In this document: piece after piece, positions 10,323-21,010 of the stretch
Position numbering within the stretch: position 1 is the first letter of the stretch
Layout: every line of letters begins with the position of its first letter
NCBI RefSeq assembly: GCF_001619985.1
Contig: NW_017264195.1
Location: 992,001-1,056,000, forward strand
Length of the DNA: 64,000 nucleotides
Source of the DNA: Xylona heveae TC161
Taxonomy: Eukaryota; Ascomycota; Xylonomycetes; Xylonales; Xylonaceae
Direction: 5' to 3'
Made by a program: the position numbers and the translations under genes
The notes under the pieces: generated by a model
The model's database searches: none
Told to the model about the DNA's origin: nothing
What the model saw: only the letters and a program-made list of their open reading frames with translations

Positions 10323-11787
10323 TTATAGACCCTCTTTTGCAAGCATGTCTGACAGACAAGGAGAGTTAGTTTAGAAACGAGACTGAATTGCGCAAAGATG
10401 CAACCAACCTGCGATATCGAGATAAAAGGCAATTGCATTAAAACTGCTCATCATCTGTCAGAGCAATGTGCAGGACGGAGCATCCTTGGAATCGAAAACT
10501 CACTTCCGCCGGTTCCCCGTCAATTCCCATATGAACCATTTCAACCGATTTGTCCAATTGATGAGGTCGAGATGACTGACACCGACCAGCGTTCCCTTGT
10601 AACCCTCCGGGCCGCCCCATTTGCTGCTTGCTACACTGACCAGGCCGTCGTTGGGTCCTTCAATTTGCTCAATAATTTTCTGAGACTGTCGAAATACAGA
10701 CCACATATTAGGCACGACCATCGCACCGTATGAAAAGTATCTTCCCTCTCTAATTAGCCACACAATCTGCCACTTTAGGGGAATGTATCCCTACCGAACA
10801 TGGGGCGAGTCAGGCGTCTTCGGGTTAAAGATCTCTTGCATGTACTTTCGCGTCAGCTGACTGAAAGCGCCGGTCTTCATTCCAAGAGACTCTAATGCAT
10901 TGTAGATCCTAGGTAAGTGTTCGTCTGCGCGACTGTGAGCCTCAAGAACCGGAGATTCGACAACTTCTTACATACGGCCAATCTGCTCAAAGACATAGTC
11001 CGCGAATGCAGATCCTAGACTATGGATCAGTGTTTATTGCAAACAAATTCCAGATGCGGGGAATACCTCTGTGCGGCGTAGCGATAGTGGTCAGAGAAAG
11101 GACATTTACATGTGCAGGCTTTAGACGGCTAATCATATATCGCGAGTCAAGCCCGCTGCGCCGGATCAGTCTGAGACCTCGAACACAATTTCTCAGTAGT
11201 CATACCCCTGAAACTGTTAGTAAGTATCTATCTTTTGCTTGTAGGGACACTCATACCATGCTATGTCTGTACTTCCGTTAGCTGAGGAGTTTCGTTGGGG
11301 CTATGCGTCAAACTTACGCCACAATGTTGACGCTCTTTCCTCGAGCTTTTCGGGCAATAATTCTTCCTAGCTTCTCTGCCCGTTCTTCGATAGACGCCGA
11401 TGCTGGGACATCAGCGACAATCACTTCAATATTATTTGCTGCGAGGGCCTCGGTGATGCCGCGCCAGTACTGCACGCCAGGCAGGAATTTCCCGGCCAGA
11501 CGAAGCTCATCGAAACCGAGTAGACCGTGCGCGAGAATTATCGGGTTTTTAGGTGTGTCTAATCCAAATCAGAAAGGAACAAGGCCAAGGGGGGAAGTTT
11601 TTCACCTACCGTAGGTAGCCCTCAGTCTCGCGAAGTCGTCGTCAAGAAGTCGCCCAATGTCGCCAAGACGAGGATCAACAGAACGTTTCGGATCATCGCC
11701 CGCGCTGGAAGAATACCGGCGAGAAGGGCGCAAAATACGACATGATGCCCAGCATCGTGCGCTAGCTCGAGGCACGATTATTGTCAT
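10323..11787 (-). CDS. Tgl2-like alpha/beta-hydrolase lipase
   Basis: Nine coding exons proposed on the complement: 11610..11787, 11318..11558, 11257..11266, 11067..11155, 10972..11014, 10795..10908, 10504..10740, 10409..10443 and 10323..10348. About 324 residues, close to yeast Tgl2. The ATG at 11787 begins MTIIVPRASARCW, followed by a basic, Arg-rich segment that could be a mitochondrial presequence (inference). Family blocks seen are NPIILAHGLLGFDEL (oxyanion region), VAHSM for the Ser elbow, LDSRYMISRLKPAHVNVLSL, TIATPHRGSAFADYVFEQIG, EGPNDGLVSVASSKWG, and GVSHLDLINWTNRLKW with the likely catalytic His. The 10-nt exon encoding HSM does not join the next exon in frame under GT-AG rules: two nucleotides of the expected Gly-Gly are missing. 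All other junctions close perfectly. Lipase identity is strong; integrity is uncertain. Confidence 0.82.
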
Positions 11788-12170
11788 GCTTCATGTTAGT
11801 TCAAAGTACGGCCGTCGTCGCGACGGCATTCTCGGGAGTTTGGAGACCTCGCTTTCGTGCAGTGACGTATTGCGGCCGAGGGGGCCCTTGTTGGAGCTCA
11901 AATGAGGTCAATGGGAAAAAATGATTAACTATCAACAACATACACATTTTGGACATTCTGGGCCTTTTCAGACATTGTGGATAAATCAAAATGAAGTTTT
12001 ATCCATACTGTACATTCAATTGCAAAAAGTAAATAGTGGCGCCGCCCTACTTTCTCAGAGGTCTACAGAAGTATATTGTTGCGCTGCAAAAATGTCAAAG
12101 GCCCGTGATCTGAGTAACAATGCAGGGTCATATTAACAAATGTCCTGCTGAAATGGTATCTTAGGTGCAT
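11788..12170. other. Lipase promoter / vma10 3' flank
   Basis: Between tandem minus-strand genes. No gene seen. Confidence 0.55.
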
Positions 12171-12836
12171 CTATGCCTTGGTAGCGGCAATCTTGCTCGG
12201 AACTTCCGGCTTCACGTTAACGACGGCCTGGAGCAATTCCTCGACAACCTTGCTTCCAAGCTTCTCTCCAATCTGTTGAATCTCCTTGATCTTGGCTTCG
12301 GCTTCTTTGTTTGCCTCATCCTCAGCCTTCTTGTTTCCACTTCCGTGCTAATATGCCGTTAGCTTGCTTGGTTAACATGGACAGAGATAACACTTCTTAG
12401 AAGGCCGCGTAGAACTCAAAGATTTATCGTACCTCGGACTCGAACTTCTTGAATTCTTCCTCCTTCTGGTTGCGATACTCATCGATCTCCTTTTGCGCCT
12501 CGGTCCGAGCGTCCTTTACTTTCTTGGTGCGGTCTAGGAAACGTTAGAGGAGTTGGGTCGCTGGGTAGCGGATACCGTACATTCTCTTGCTATCGCGGAA
12601 TTAGCACAAAAAGCATTAGGTACAGGAACATTCGAGCGCTTACCTTTCTGGACAATCTTTTGAGCCTCTCGCTCAGCCTGGAGTAATCGATCAGCTTACA
12701 ACTTGATAGCAAACGCGGGACAACTGTTCAGCTCACGTCGAGCAGTGTCTGGATTCCAGCCGAGTTTTGGGCAGACTGCAAGGCATAAATCAGCTTCAAT
12801 AATTCTTTTATAATTAAGGCAGATGCTAGTTACCAT
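12171..12836 (-). CDS. vma10: V-type ATPase subunit G
   Basis: Six coding exons on the complement: 12834..12836, 12737..12775, 12644..12677, 12581..12589, 12433..12533 and 12171..12347, giving 120 residues. The first coding exon is only the ATG; intron 1 follows it directly and exon 2 begins SAQNSAGIQTLLD. Exon 4 is a 9-nt microexon completing AREY. The assembled protein starts MSAQNSAGIQTLLDAEREAQ and continues as the charged, helical YRTKKVKDARTEAQKEIDEYR of the G subunit. This subunit forms the peripheral stalk (with E) of the vacuolar proton pump. Length and sequence match the family closely. It is divergent from the pet117 gene with 306 bp between start codons. Confidence 0.95.
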
Positions 12837-13142
12837 CTTGAAAGGGACTGTGAGCGGTGGACTGCTGTGGTGTCTTGGATATACTCATATGCCTGTGACG
12901 AATGATTTGGGGAAGTGCTCCGGTCGGTCGAGATAGCTCGCCAATTCTTGCCAATCAGTTCAGCTGCAGCTGATAATAGACAGTTCGAGCCGAGACATCC
13001 AGGCACGGACCACAACATGCTTTGCTCTTTTCTGTTCAGAGCTAAACAACTTGAATTGCATCCTTACGATTCATCTTACCTCAAGCACAAAAACACCAAT
13101 TGGATCATAGATTTCTTTGTAACTTTTAGAATAATACTCAAT
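12837..13142. promoter_or_regulatory. Shared divergent promoter of vma10 and pet117
   Basis: 306 bp separates the two start codons, so both promoters and leaders must lie here. No specific element identified. Confidence 0.5.
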
Positions 13143-13482
13143 ATGTCACGAGCTGCAAAGATGACCCTTTTGGGCACCTCTGTGTTTGCTGCCAGTATTG
13201 TGGTGTTTGTACACTACGCTCAGAAAGCCGAAAAAGCTGTGGGTAACCCAAGAGCGTTCACAAAGAAATCAATAGTACTCGAAAGGGGACGAAGCTAACA
13301 TTCTGGGATTCAAGGCCATGCACGCTGGTGTAGTACGTGATGTGGAACAGCAGAGGTTCAAGAAAGAACAGCGAGAACGCCTGGCCGACTTCGAGATGCA
13401 AAAAGCATTGGAGCAACAGTATCGGAAGGTTCAGAACGTCTCAGACGGAGGTGGTGCGACGGATCATGCACAAGGGCAATGA
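13143..13482 (+). CDS. pet117: Pet117-like cytochrome c oxidase assembly protein
   Basis: Two exons, 13143..13238 and 13315..13482, phase 0, 87 residues. The N-terminus MSRAAKMTLLGTSVFAAS plus IVVFVHYAQ is a hydrophobic membrane segment of about 18 residues, followed by the charged helix AMHAGVVRDVEQQRFKKEQR, a clear Pet117 signature. Pet117 is a small inner-mitochondrial-membrane protein that acts with the haem A synthase Cox15 in complex IV assembly. Size and layout fit the family. The start is the first ATG of the transcript strand with the conserved N-terminus. Confidence 0.93.
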
Positions 13483-13554
13483 TCAATTGATTTCTGCCAG
13501 CCTACGTTCCATTCACTTTTCGATCGTTTAACAGGCTTCTCCGGTTTAAGGTCT

Positions 13555-14217
13555 ATGTGGGAAGGACGGGACCCAACGCTGCTGCTCTTCTTCACTATTG
13601 TCTTGGCCTCGGAAGATCTACAACTCTCAATATCGACGCGCTATTGCAATTGGCAAACCAACTCCACCACTATGGAGAAGGTTTGCGATCCGGTATTCTG
13701 GTCTCAAGAGTTTCTTTTCCATCTTCCAGCACCAAAGCATGGCGATGTCTGTTGGGGTGTACCGCATAAATTCTATCCGATGCCAGATCATGATGCCGAG
13801 ATCGAAGCTTTGTGTCGCCAGATGCCGTGCTTCTACCGCGTAGAGCGTTCTACATTGTGGCCGCCGGCTCCGAAGAGCATCAAATCATTCGGACAGTATT
13901 TGGAGACGCGAGCTGAGCGATCGCCTGTGCCGCCAAACGTCCTCGAGTACAAGGTGTTTGTTACATTTTTCTGGGATGGAATGCTCACTGAGGCTCATAA
14001 GCAAGCGTACGAGGCCCATATGCAAGTGTACGAGGCTCGTATGCAAAGGTACGAATATACCGCACTCTGCAAGGTCTGGCAACTAATTTGAATTTGTAGC
14101 ATCCTGACGGCTTTCGCACCCCAAACCAATGACACGGCCGGTACCAACGATGAACCCAGAGCGGGCGAAGAAGGCCAGTGGGAAGATGCGAGCGATGTTT
14201 CAAGCAACACAATTTAA
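13555..14217 (+). CDS. Unnamed fungal protein with 7-residue repeats
   Basis: Two exons proposed, 13555..14048 and 14100..14217. The junction AG|C restores frame and extends the protein with ILTAFAPQTNDTAG, an acidic Glu/Asp/Ser tail ending SSNTI. About 203 residues from the ATG at 13555; an internal ATG at 13672 (MEKVCDPVFW) is an equally possible start, since the N-terminal part looks less constrained. I do not recognise the family. The middle contains GDVCWGVPHKFYPMPDHDAEIEALC and YKVFVTFFWDGML, suggesting a folded segment. Just before the splice donor there are tandem repeats AHKQAYE / AHMQVYE / ARMQ encoded by 21-bp units, and the donor GTACGA itself lies inside the third unit. A competing + frame (13557 onward) is open for 70 codons; an upstream exon in that frame cannot be excluded. 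Confidence 0.55.
13993..14055 (+). repeat. 21-bp tandem repeat, three copies, spanning a splice donor
   Basis: Units 13993-14013, 14014-14034 and 14035-14055 encode A-[HR]-[KM]-Q-x-Y-E. Each unit contains a GTACGA word; that in the third copy is the predicted intron donor (exon end at 14048). Confidence 0.8.
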
Positions 14218-15212
14218 GGATTCCAGAGAAAGATGCTCTCGTCCTCCATTTCATTTCCAAAGCTTAAAACAGTACCCAATGGCATATCTGCTTTGACTGG
14301 CTGCGGACTTGACATCAGACAAACTCTAATTATGCATGCTGTCTGCTGCTTCTGCGGGCAAATCCATTGACCATGATGTATTTCCTTATCTTTAGCTAGA
14401 AGCTGGGATCTCTCCCGAGGAAGATTTCAATATCCTTGTCAGCATCATGGATTATGGAGTTTTGCGGTATTTCTACATTTCACAAATCGTGCTCTGTGCA
14501 TAGAAAAATGCCGTCGTATGTTAAAAGATTCGTCTCCTTCTCAAATATGAACCATGCTGCAGAGCTACAGATGAACAATATGTTGCCATCAAGGGGTAAG
14601 ATACTCAAGGGGTTGGACCAATGACATGACTCCAACTGAGCCACGATACCGATGCGCGATATCCCCTTTGGGACAGTTGAAACACGATAGTGCAATAATG
14701 GAGTTGAGTCCCGTCAACATCATCATCTATGTTATCAATCATGTAGACATCAATCGTTAATTGGAGACGACGCGATTCTCAAAGATAAGGGAGCATAGGA
14801 TTATTTTAATCTCTACTTCCTTCTCTCCGCCCTCCTCTCCTCACAGATTGCTTAAAAACTGATCGCGGCTGTTTTCCAAGTACTATTGAATCATATTGCT
14901 CCTTGACTGGACTTGCCCTTCAGACTCTCCTTTCATCTTGCCTAACCTGAGGTGCCTTGCGTCGCAACAAGGGTGAAAATTGGCCATTGTCGGGGCTAAG
15001 ATAATAACGATCCTTATCGAGCTTGTTGAATAACCTACGTCTTTGGTGTGATTTCGCTCGAGAGGCACAAATCTACCACGGCTTGCGCCCCGTCCCGCCC
15101 TTGGCAACGCCCTCGCTCGCAAAATTAACGGAAAATAGCCTCTTTCTTTGCACTATCCACCCTGCTTGATGAGGATGATACTCGATCCTTTTTTCCACGG
15201 TCCACCATCCAG
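14218..15212. other. Intergenic region, promoter of the coiled-coil gene
   Basis: No gene seen. A pyrimidine-rich stretch at about 14815-14850 is typical of fungal promoters or leaders. Confidence 0.55.
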
Positions 15213-17737
15213 ATGCAGACTTCCGACTCTGACCCACTGGGTTCACTCCTAGCCCAGGCGGACCGAGCCGGCCCGCGGCCAACCACACCGATTCCAAAGT
15301 GTTGCTGTGGTAGGGTGGAATGTGCATACCTCAGACACAATAGTGTAGCCCTAGAGGGATTGGAGAGGGATGTCCAAACTGCCGCCCAACTCGGCCAGGT
15401 GCGTCTCTCGCGTTAAATTATGATTACCTTTTCAAGCGCGCATTCCTCGTACAATGGAGGGTGTCGCATGATTACACCGATCCCTTCTGCCCTCACACTG
15501 AGGACAGGTATTGGTCATACAATAGTCGACAATGCATAGGACGGGCGAAGAACATGTCGCTAACTTGGTCGTTACAGGCTTTGCTGGTGCGTCATGAGGC
15601 CTACATGGCTGATGCTGTGGCAGACCGATTGAATCTAACGGCGCAAATTGAGCGGCTCGAAGGCGAGAAGAAAGAGCTGGAGGCCAGCAATGCAAGAATA
15701 ATAGAGGAAAACAAAGGCTTGACGGAGCAGCTGGAAGGACTTAACGCAGCCGTGATCGAATCGGACGCCCAGATTAAAACCCTGACCGAATCTCTCGAGG
15801 AATCGCAGCAAAAGCTCCAAAAGCTGAGCCGCCTAGCCGCTCGCGCTGAACGGCTGGAAATCCAAGTGACTACCTTCGACCAAGGTCAAGCGGAAATGCA
15901 GCAAAGGCTGGCGCTGGCCGAGGAAGATGGAAGAACAGCAGTGCAGCGGTGGAAGCAAGCAGAGCGGACTCTGCTTTCGCTACATGACCAAATCGAGAGG
16001 ATTGAAACCGAGGCTAGGGAAGAGCGAGAACGACATGAGGAGATCATCGAGCGCATGGAACGCAGGCGGGCCGTTGAGCAGGAATTGGTGGACGCGGCTG
16101 GAAGGCTCAAGAATAAAGCGGTTGTGACCGCTGTGGAAAGGGACCATGGTGGAGGTAATGCTGTCTCCCACTTTGTCAAAGATATCCTGCAGGATAACGC
16201 GAACCTGCAGCTGGGCATCGTCGAGCTTCGCGAAATGTTGATCAACTCGAACGAAGAGATTACGAACCTCCGCGAACAATTACTCCTCCATCAGCCAGAG
16301 CTCCCAAACGGTGGGGCACAACGACGATCAGGAAACTTGCTCGAAGAGCTTGGCTCAGAAGCGCCTAGGAGTCTGTCACAAGAACTTCATGTACATCACC
16401 ATTACCACGCAGCATCTCGTATGCCCGACACGTCGAGGCAACGTTCCGTTCATCGCAAGCCAAAATCGAAGCGCACTCCCACGAATCCCGCTTCGCATAC
16501 GTCGCCTTCCTCAGCTCGCAACGCTCGCGCGTATACCTTTAAATCAATTAGGCCGTCGCCTCCGTCGACTGCGGCGGCCATTCTCTCGCATACTTCCGTC
16601 TCCATCCCCCCCGCACCCCCCGCACCGCATCGATGGTCTGTGCAATCTGCGCAGTCTCGTTCTTCCATTGCTGCCTCGTCTGTCCCGAGTTCCCCTCAGT
16701 CGATGTTGCATTCGTCATCTATTTTTGAGCGTGCCTTTAATGACAATGCGGCTGATTCTTCAAGGCCGACCAGCCCTGAAAGCAATGGTGTCATGTCTCC
16801 AGGGTTCTTACCGCTCCATAAGAAGAGGAATTCGGATGCTTCCTTTAGGTCTTTCTCGACACCCGCCATGTCACATTTTCGAAGGCCGTCTTCTGCCCTA
16901 CTGCCTGGCGATTTACCCCCTGCAGTGGACGAAGCTGATTTTCTTGAAACTGCTGGACCAGTCGGTCTTGCCATCTCAGATTGCGGTCATTCGACTATTG
17001 CCGAAGAAGAAGACTTGGAAGGCGGAGATGCTTGCGGGAAGGGCGACGGCAGTACTTCGAGAGAAACCCTACGGACGAAGGGAAATGATATCGATGAAAT
17101 GCATGAGGTAACATTGAATCATGACGACATGATGGGAAATCCTCTCTCACCAAGTGATGACTTGGCTCTTCCAAAGAGTCATAGACCCTTGCTGAGGCGA
17201 GCGGCTTCGCATGAGAGCTTACTTTCTCTATCAACAGCTGTTGATATCCCAGCCGGCCAACGTCGTGGGTCGCAGTCGATAGCGACTAGCTATGGTTTTC
17301 CATCAAGTCTAAGCTTTGGTATTTCTTCTCCATCGGCGGCTTTGGCCTCGAGCAGGCCTGTCCTCAGCTCCATGACTGCAACGGCTCGTCCGACGATGCC
17401 GCAGCGAGGCTATAACAGCAGCATGTACAACCGTACTCTTTTGTCAGGTTCATACCGCGACACTGTTGGCAAGCGCAGTGTGTCTGCAGAGCAAGTTCCT
17501 CGAGCACCGCTGGGAAAACGCCTTGGCGGATGGGTCTGGGGAAAATGGGGCACAAACGCGCCCTCCTCTGAAAACAATCGCACCCCAAACCCTCATGCCT
17601 CGCGGGCTACAGGCGTCAACCAACCTGGTCGTATCATAGGATTAGCGCCGCCGGCTGCATCAAAAGGAGCTGGGGCTATTGTTACATCTGAGCTTGACGA
17701 AGATTTGCTGAAGGAGACACTTGCCGAAATCACATAG
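15213..17737 (+). CDS. Coiled-coil protein with a Cys-rich N-terminal motif
   Basis: Two exons, 15213..15398 and 15578..17737, phase 0, about 781 residues. The start is the ATG at 15213 (MQTSDSDPLGSLLAQADRAG). A conserved-looking block, PIPKCCCGRVECAYLRHN at about 27-45, precedes a helix that continues across the junction (QTAAQLGQ|ALLVRHEAYMADA). Residues about 75-300 are a long coiled coil (repeated E/K/Q/L heptads, for example ERLEGEKKELEASNARI), ending in SHFVKDILQDNANLQLGIVELREML. The remaining 450 residues are Ser/Pro-rich and disordered, with a short C-terminal acidic helix, ELDEDLLKETLAEI. The pattern is conserved in related fungi as I recall, and suggests a scaffold or cytoskeleton-linked protein, but I assign no function. 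Only one intron is present. Confidence 0.85.
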
Positions 17738-18385
17738 CAGTTTCATGGGCTGCGAGTCATCTTGGGAATAACTGGCATTTTTGGTAGCGGTTTGCTTATG
17801 ATTTTTGATGAATTCTTGCATTTCTTGACTAGGATTGGAGTTTCAAAAGGAGTTAAACTGGGCACAGCTTTTTAGGCCTTTCTAGATTCCCATTACTGCA
17901 TCTCTTCTTTGTGTGTCTTTTCGCTGTTAATGTTTTACTCATAGATATGAATTACCTGAGATATTCTGCTAATGTTAATTCAGTCATGCACAGAGCACAT
18001 TGGTCGTGATTTGTTCGTTCACTTTTGTTTTCTATTTTAGGCTTTACCGTGATATTTCTATGTTTGTTGTTTACTTGCATTCACTTTTCTGTTGCTACGC
18101 CTCATGTTTGTGTCTCCTATTTCTCACCCAACTCGATTCTCCGTCTGCATCCTCTCCTACTGCTCTCATCAAATGCAGGCTTCAGTTGTTCGGCTCCACC
18201 TTTCTCACACTCTCTAAGGAAGCTTTGCCCATCTCCAGGGTTTTGTCTTTCTGGTCTCTTATTGATTTGCTGTGAAGAATCAAACAACTCTTAACGCTTC
18301 AGAGAGTTGGAGGAACAAATCAGTACGTACGATACATTCCTTTACCCGCTGCGACTGACAGATTATTGTCCAAGGTGCACTGGAT
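17738..18385. other. Intergenic region and leader
   Basis: T-rich sequence between two plus-strand genes; no gene, repeat or RNA recognised. Confidence 0.55.
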
Positions 18386-19822
18386 ATGTCTCAGGGTGGA
18401 AGCAATAACCCCAGCGGCACTTTACGCCCTGGAATACAGCTTCGAGCAATCTCCTACACAGGTGGCCGCGTTATTCGATACTACGACTACCCTGGTCTTG
18501 CTTCTACTCCGCCGGCAGCAGTTCAGAGCCAGGATAATCACCCCCCTGCTTACCAGCATCAAATCAATGGAAGCAATGTCGGAGCAACGGCTCAGTCTGT
18601 CTCCAGTAATGCAACAACACGACCTGTCGGGGATGTGACCCATTCTCCCGCTCCCCCACCTGGACCATCGCTCGATGTCAGAGATGGCATTGGAGGAGCA
18701 GCTAACAGAGGTTCAAGCCTGCAGGGACCTCTGCCTAGCAACGTGCCCGCATCCATAAATTCTCTATTTTATTCAAGCCCTATCCCTCACCCGTGGCCAC
18801 CTTTCTTACCCCCTCCGCAGCTACCCCCTCCGCAGCAGGGGAGATTGACAACGCCTGTCACCTATCGTTATCGTCCCAGCACTGCCTCTCCACCTGAATC
18901 CCGGCCAACGCAAGAGACCTCACCAAATCTGAACGCATCTTCCGCGGTCCCTGTAACGTCTATCCATCCAAACCTCGCCCCTCCGCCAGTGCCATGGTCT
19001 AGGCAAGAAGTTGCGCCGACTACTCTTCCCCCTCATCGAAATGCATTTTCAAGTCTCATAGCTTGGGACGAGTTGCTGCAGAGCCAGCGCCGTCCTAATG
19101 ATACCTTGCCGACATATGATGAGGCCGTGGAACAAGGAGCACAGCCCCCTTCAAATACGACCCCAGACTACTACACTGGGACTCAGCCAGGAGCACATGG
19201 TCCTTCAAATCCGCATCCAGTCCCCCAAGGTGAAAGCCCAGAATCTTCGCGGAGAAATCCCACTCGCTCAGTGGCCGTTGTCGGCAATAGCGTATCAGGA
19301 CAGACCAATGGCACAGCTACTGGAGCGGGGCGCCTTCCTTCCCAAAGCCAGCCAGTTAGGGACTCAGCGTCGGATTCGCACTCAGAGTCAGTGTCAGAGC
19401 AGCAACACGCGTCTCCATCAGCCTCATCTTCGTCTTCATCTTCATCTAATGCTTCCGCGACCCAGCCTGCTGCATACGTGGCATATACTCCAATGTTTCC
19501 TGCTGGGCCTGCTATCTGGCCTGCAGGCACTACTGGATTTACAAATACTGCCTTTGGCATTCAAGCGGGCGCTCCGTTTGTTCATTACGCACCCCCTGGC
19601 GTCCTACAAGCTCCTTGGAATCCCTACGCTTCCCTCCAAAACTTTCCTCGCCCGAACGGTGATGCTTCTCTTGAGGCCCGCGAAAATAATATTAGGCGAT
19701 ATGTCATGAACGGCATGTTTCATCCGCCACCCCATAGGAACGAGCCACTCCCTTGGTATGGTCGTCCGGGCCCTGCTTCACCTCATGGGGCTGGCAACCA
19801 TGATAGCAATAACAATAACTGA
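18386..19822 (+). CDS. Proline/serine-rich protein with an LPxY motif
   Basis: Single exon, 478 residues, from MSQGGSNNPSGTLRPGIQLR. No catalytic domain is recognised; most of the chain is low complexity (PPPQLPPPQ near residue 145, a poly-Ser run near residue 348). The motif LPTYDEAVEQ at 241-250 resembles the PY-type WW-ligand LPxY followed by acidic residues, as seen in Rsp5/Nedd4 adaptors and clients. A more ordered-looking C-terminal part (about 370-460) has aromatic-rich segments (AYVAYTPMFPAGPAIWPAG) and ends with RRYVMNGMFHPPPHRNEPLPWYG. No membrane segment or signal peptide. Function unknown; a regulator or adaptor of ubiquitin ligation is a guess from the motif alone. Confidence 0.75.
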   Translation: MSQGGSNNPSGTLRPGIQLRAISYTGGRVIRYYDYPGLASTPPAAVQSQDNHPPAYQHQINGSNVGATAQSVSSNATTRPVGDVTHSPAPPPGPSLDVRDGIGGAANRGSSLQGPLPSNVPASINSLFYSSPIPHPWPPFLPPPQLPPPQQGRLTTPVTYRYRPSTASPPESRPTQETSPNLNASSAVPVTSIHPNLAPPPVPWSRQEVAPTTLPPHRNAFSSLIAWDELLQSQRRPNDTLPTYDEAVEQGAQPPSNTTPDYYTGTQPGAHGPSNPHPVPQGESPESSRRNPTRSVAVVGNSVSGQTNGTATGAGRLPSQSQPVRDSASDSHSESVSEQQHASPSASSSSSSSSNASATQPAAYVAYTPMFPAGPAIWPAGTTGFTNTAFGIQAGAPFVHYAPPGVLQAPWNPYASLQNFPRPNGDASLEARENNIRRYVMNGMFHPPPHRNEPLPWYGRPGPASPHGAGNHDSNNNN

Positions 19823-20839
19823 GATGACGTTCACGCAAACGTTGCAAACGGTCAATTCAATATCGGAGCATGAAGAATAGCATCAGACTGTCTCTCAGCC
19901 AACTACTGGCACCTCACTGGAGAGATGGAGAAGAGTAAGGCTTCGTGTACGATGAAACAGTTTCCATTGTGCTGCTTTGTACCATGTGCTGGTGGAGTCT
20001 TCATCGATTTAGCCAAACAGAAAGGAATATGTGACTTGTGCACCATTGAATGGGGCTTAAGAGAGCGGAGGAGTTGTCTCTACCAGTGCGAGACTGTGCA
20101 TTGTGGTTATGTTGCTTCGAGCAATGTTGGAAAGTGCAGCTGTTATGACAAACTCGAAGGAGGAATGAACTATGAACAGCTGTAATGAATCTTCATGAGG
20201 ACACATTATATGCAACAATTTCTTCTCTGTGATTATTTTTCAAGGTTTTATGTCAACCGCGACACATTTTTCTTTTAAATTTTTTTCGTTTTTCTGTTTT
20301 TGTGATTTTTTCCCACTTTAACTTGTTTGTTATCTGCCACTTCGGGTCTTCGCTACATGTCTTCGTTGTTGTCACTTCTTTTCTTTTATTTCCTTGTCGA
20401 CCCTAGTCACTGTTTAAGCAGCCTTGTTTTAGTTTTCATTCCAATAGTAGTTCCAAGCAATATCAGGGAACCATCATGTTTTTATCCATCTATTCGTCAC
20501 CACGATGTTCAATCACTACATGTATTCAACAGCAGATTGAAAGCTCATAATATGGATCAGATAATAAAACACATGTAGATATGAAAATGTGAGAATATGA
20601 TTATTAAGGCTATGCTGTATCCTACCCAAATCATGACCAAAACCCTTATAAAAATCAACAACTCTAAACTCAAGACCAGAAACCAAGCTTCACTCCAGAA
20701 GGGGCGAAAAAAAGAACACCTACTCACCATCATCAAGATACTCAACTATTCTCTCTTCGCAGCACCAGCCGCACTTGCGGCCTTGATATCCATCCCCATT
20801 AACCACGGAAGAACAAGCGCCATTTCAACACTGGCTCAC
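19823..20839. other. 3' flank region without a supported gene
   Basis: T-rich near 20220-20460. The open frames present (for example 19925-20185) lack features and are judged spurious. Downstream of it lies a small minus-strand ORF. Confidence 0.5.
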
Positions 20840-21010
20840 TCAAGACTTTTGCACCAGACACTTGGACCAGCAGCCTGTCGAGAATTTCACGTGGCATGAC
20901 GCGCAGGTTTGGCATTTGGCGCGCGTCACAAGTGGGTTCGTGGAAGAGCATGTAGAGCAGGATTTGCTTGCATTTGAAGCGCTAGATTTTGAAAACTTGT
21001 TGGAAGACAT
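20840..21010 (-). CDS. Candidate small cysteine-rich ORF (56 residues)
   Basis: ATG at 21010, stop at 20840-20842. The peptide has seven cysteines in a regular layout: C18-x2-C21-x11-C33-x2-C36-x2-C39-x7-C47-x3-C51, within KSCSTCSSTN and KCQTCASCHVKFSTGCWSKC. CxxC pairs suggest a zinc-binding knuckle rather than a secreted disulphide peptide, since there is no signal peptide. It could be the first exon of a longer gene, since the downstream minus-strand sequence near 20760-20825 also has a short open run. About 30-80 bp upstream of its start sits a cluster of GATAAG sites. I do not recognise a family; a chance ORF is possible. Confidence 0.3.
   Translation of the reverse strand: MSSNKFSKSSASNASKSCSTCSSTNPLVTRAKCQTCASCHVKFSTGCWSKCLVQKS

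Noticed and set aside
19925-20185. 86-codon Cys-containing frame after the proline-rich gene
   Set aside because: Lies in the probable 3' UTR, has no regular cysteine spacing, and no separate promoter or conserved features are visible.
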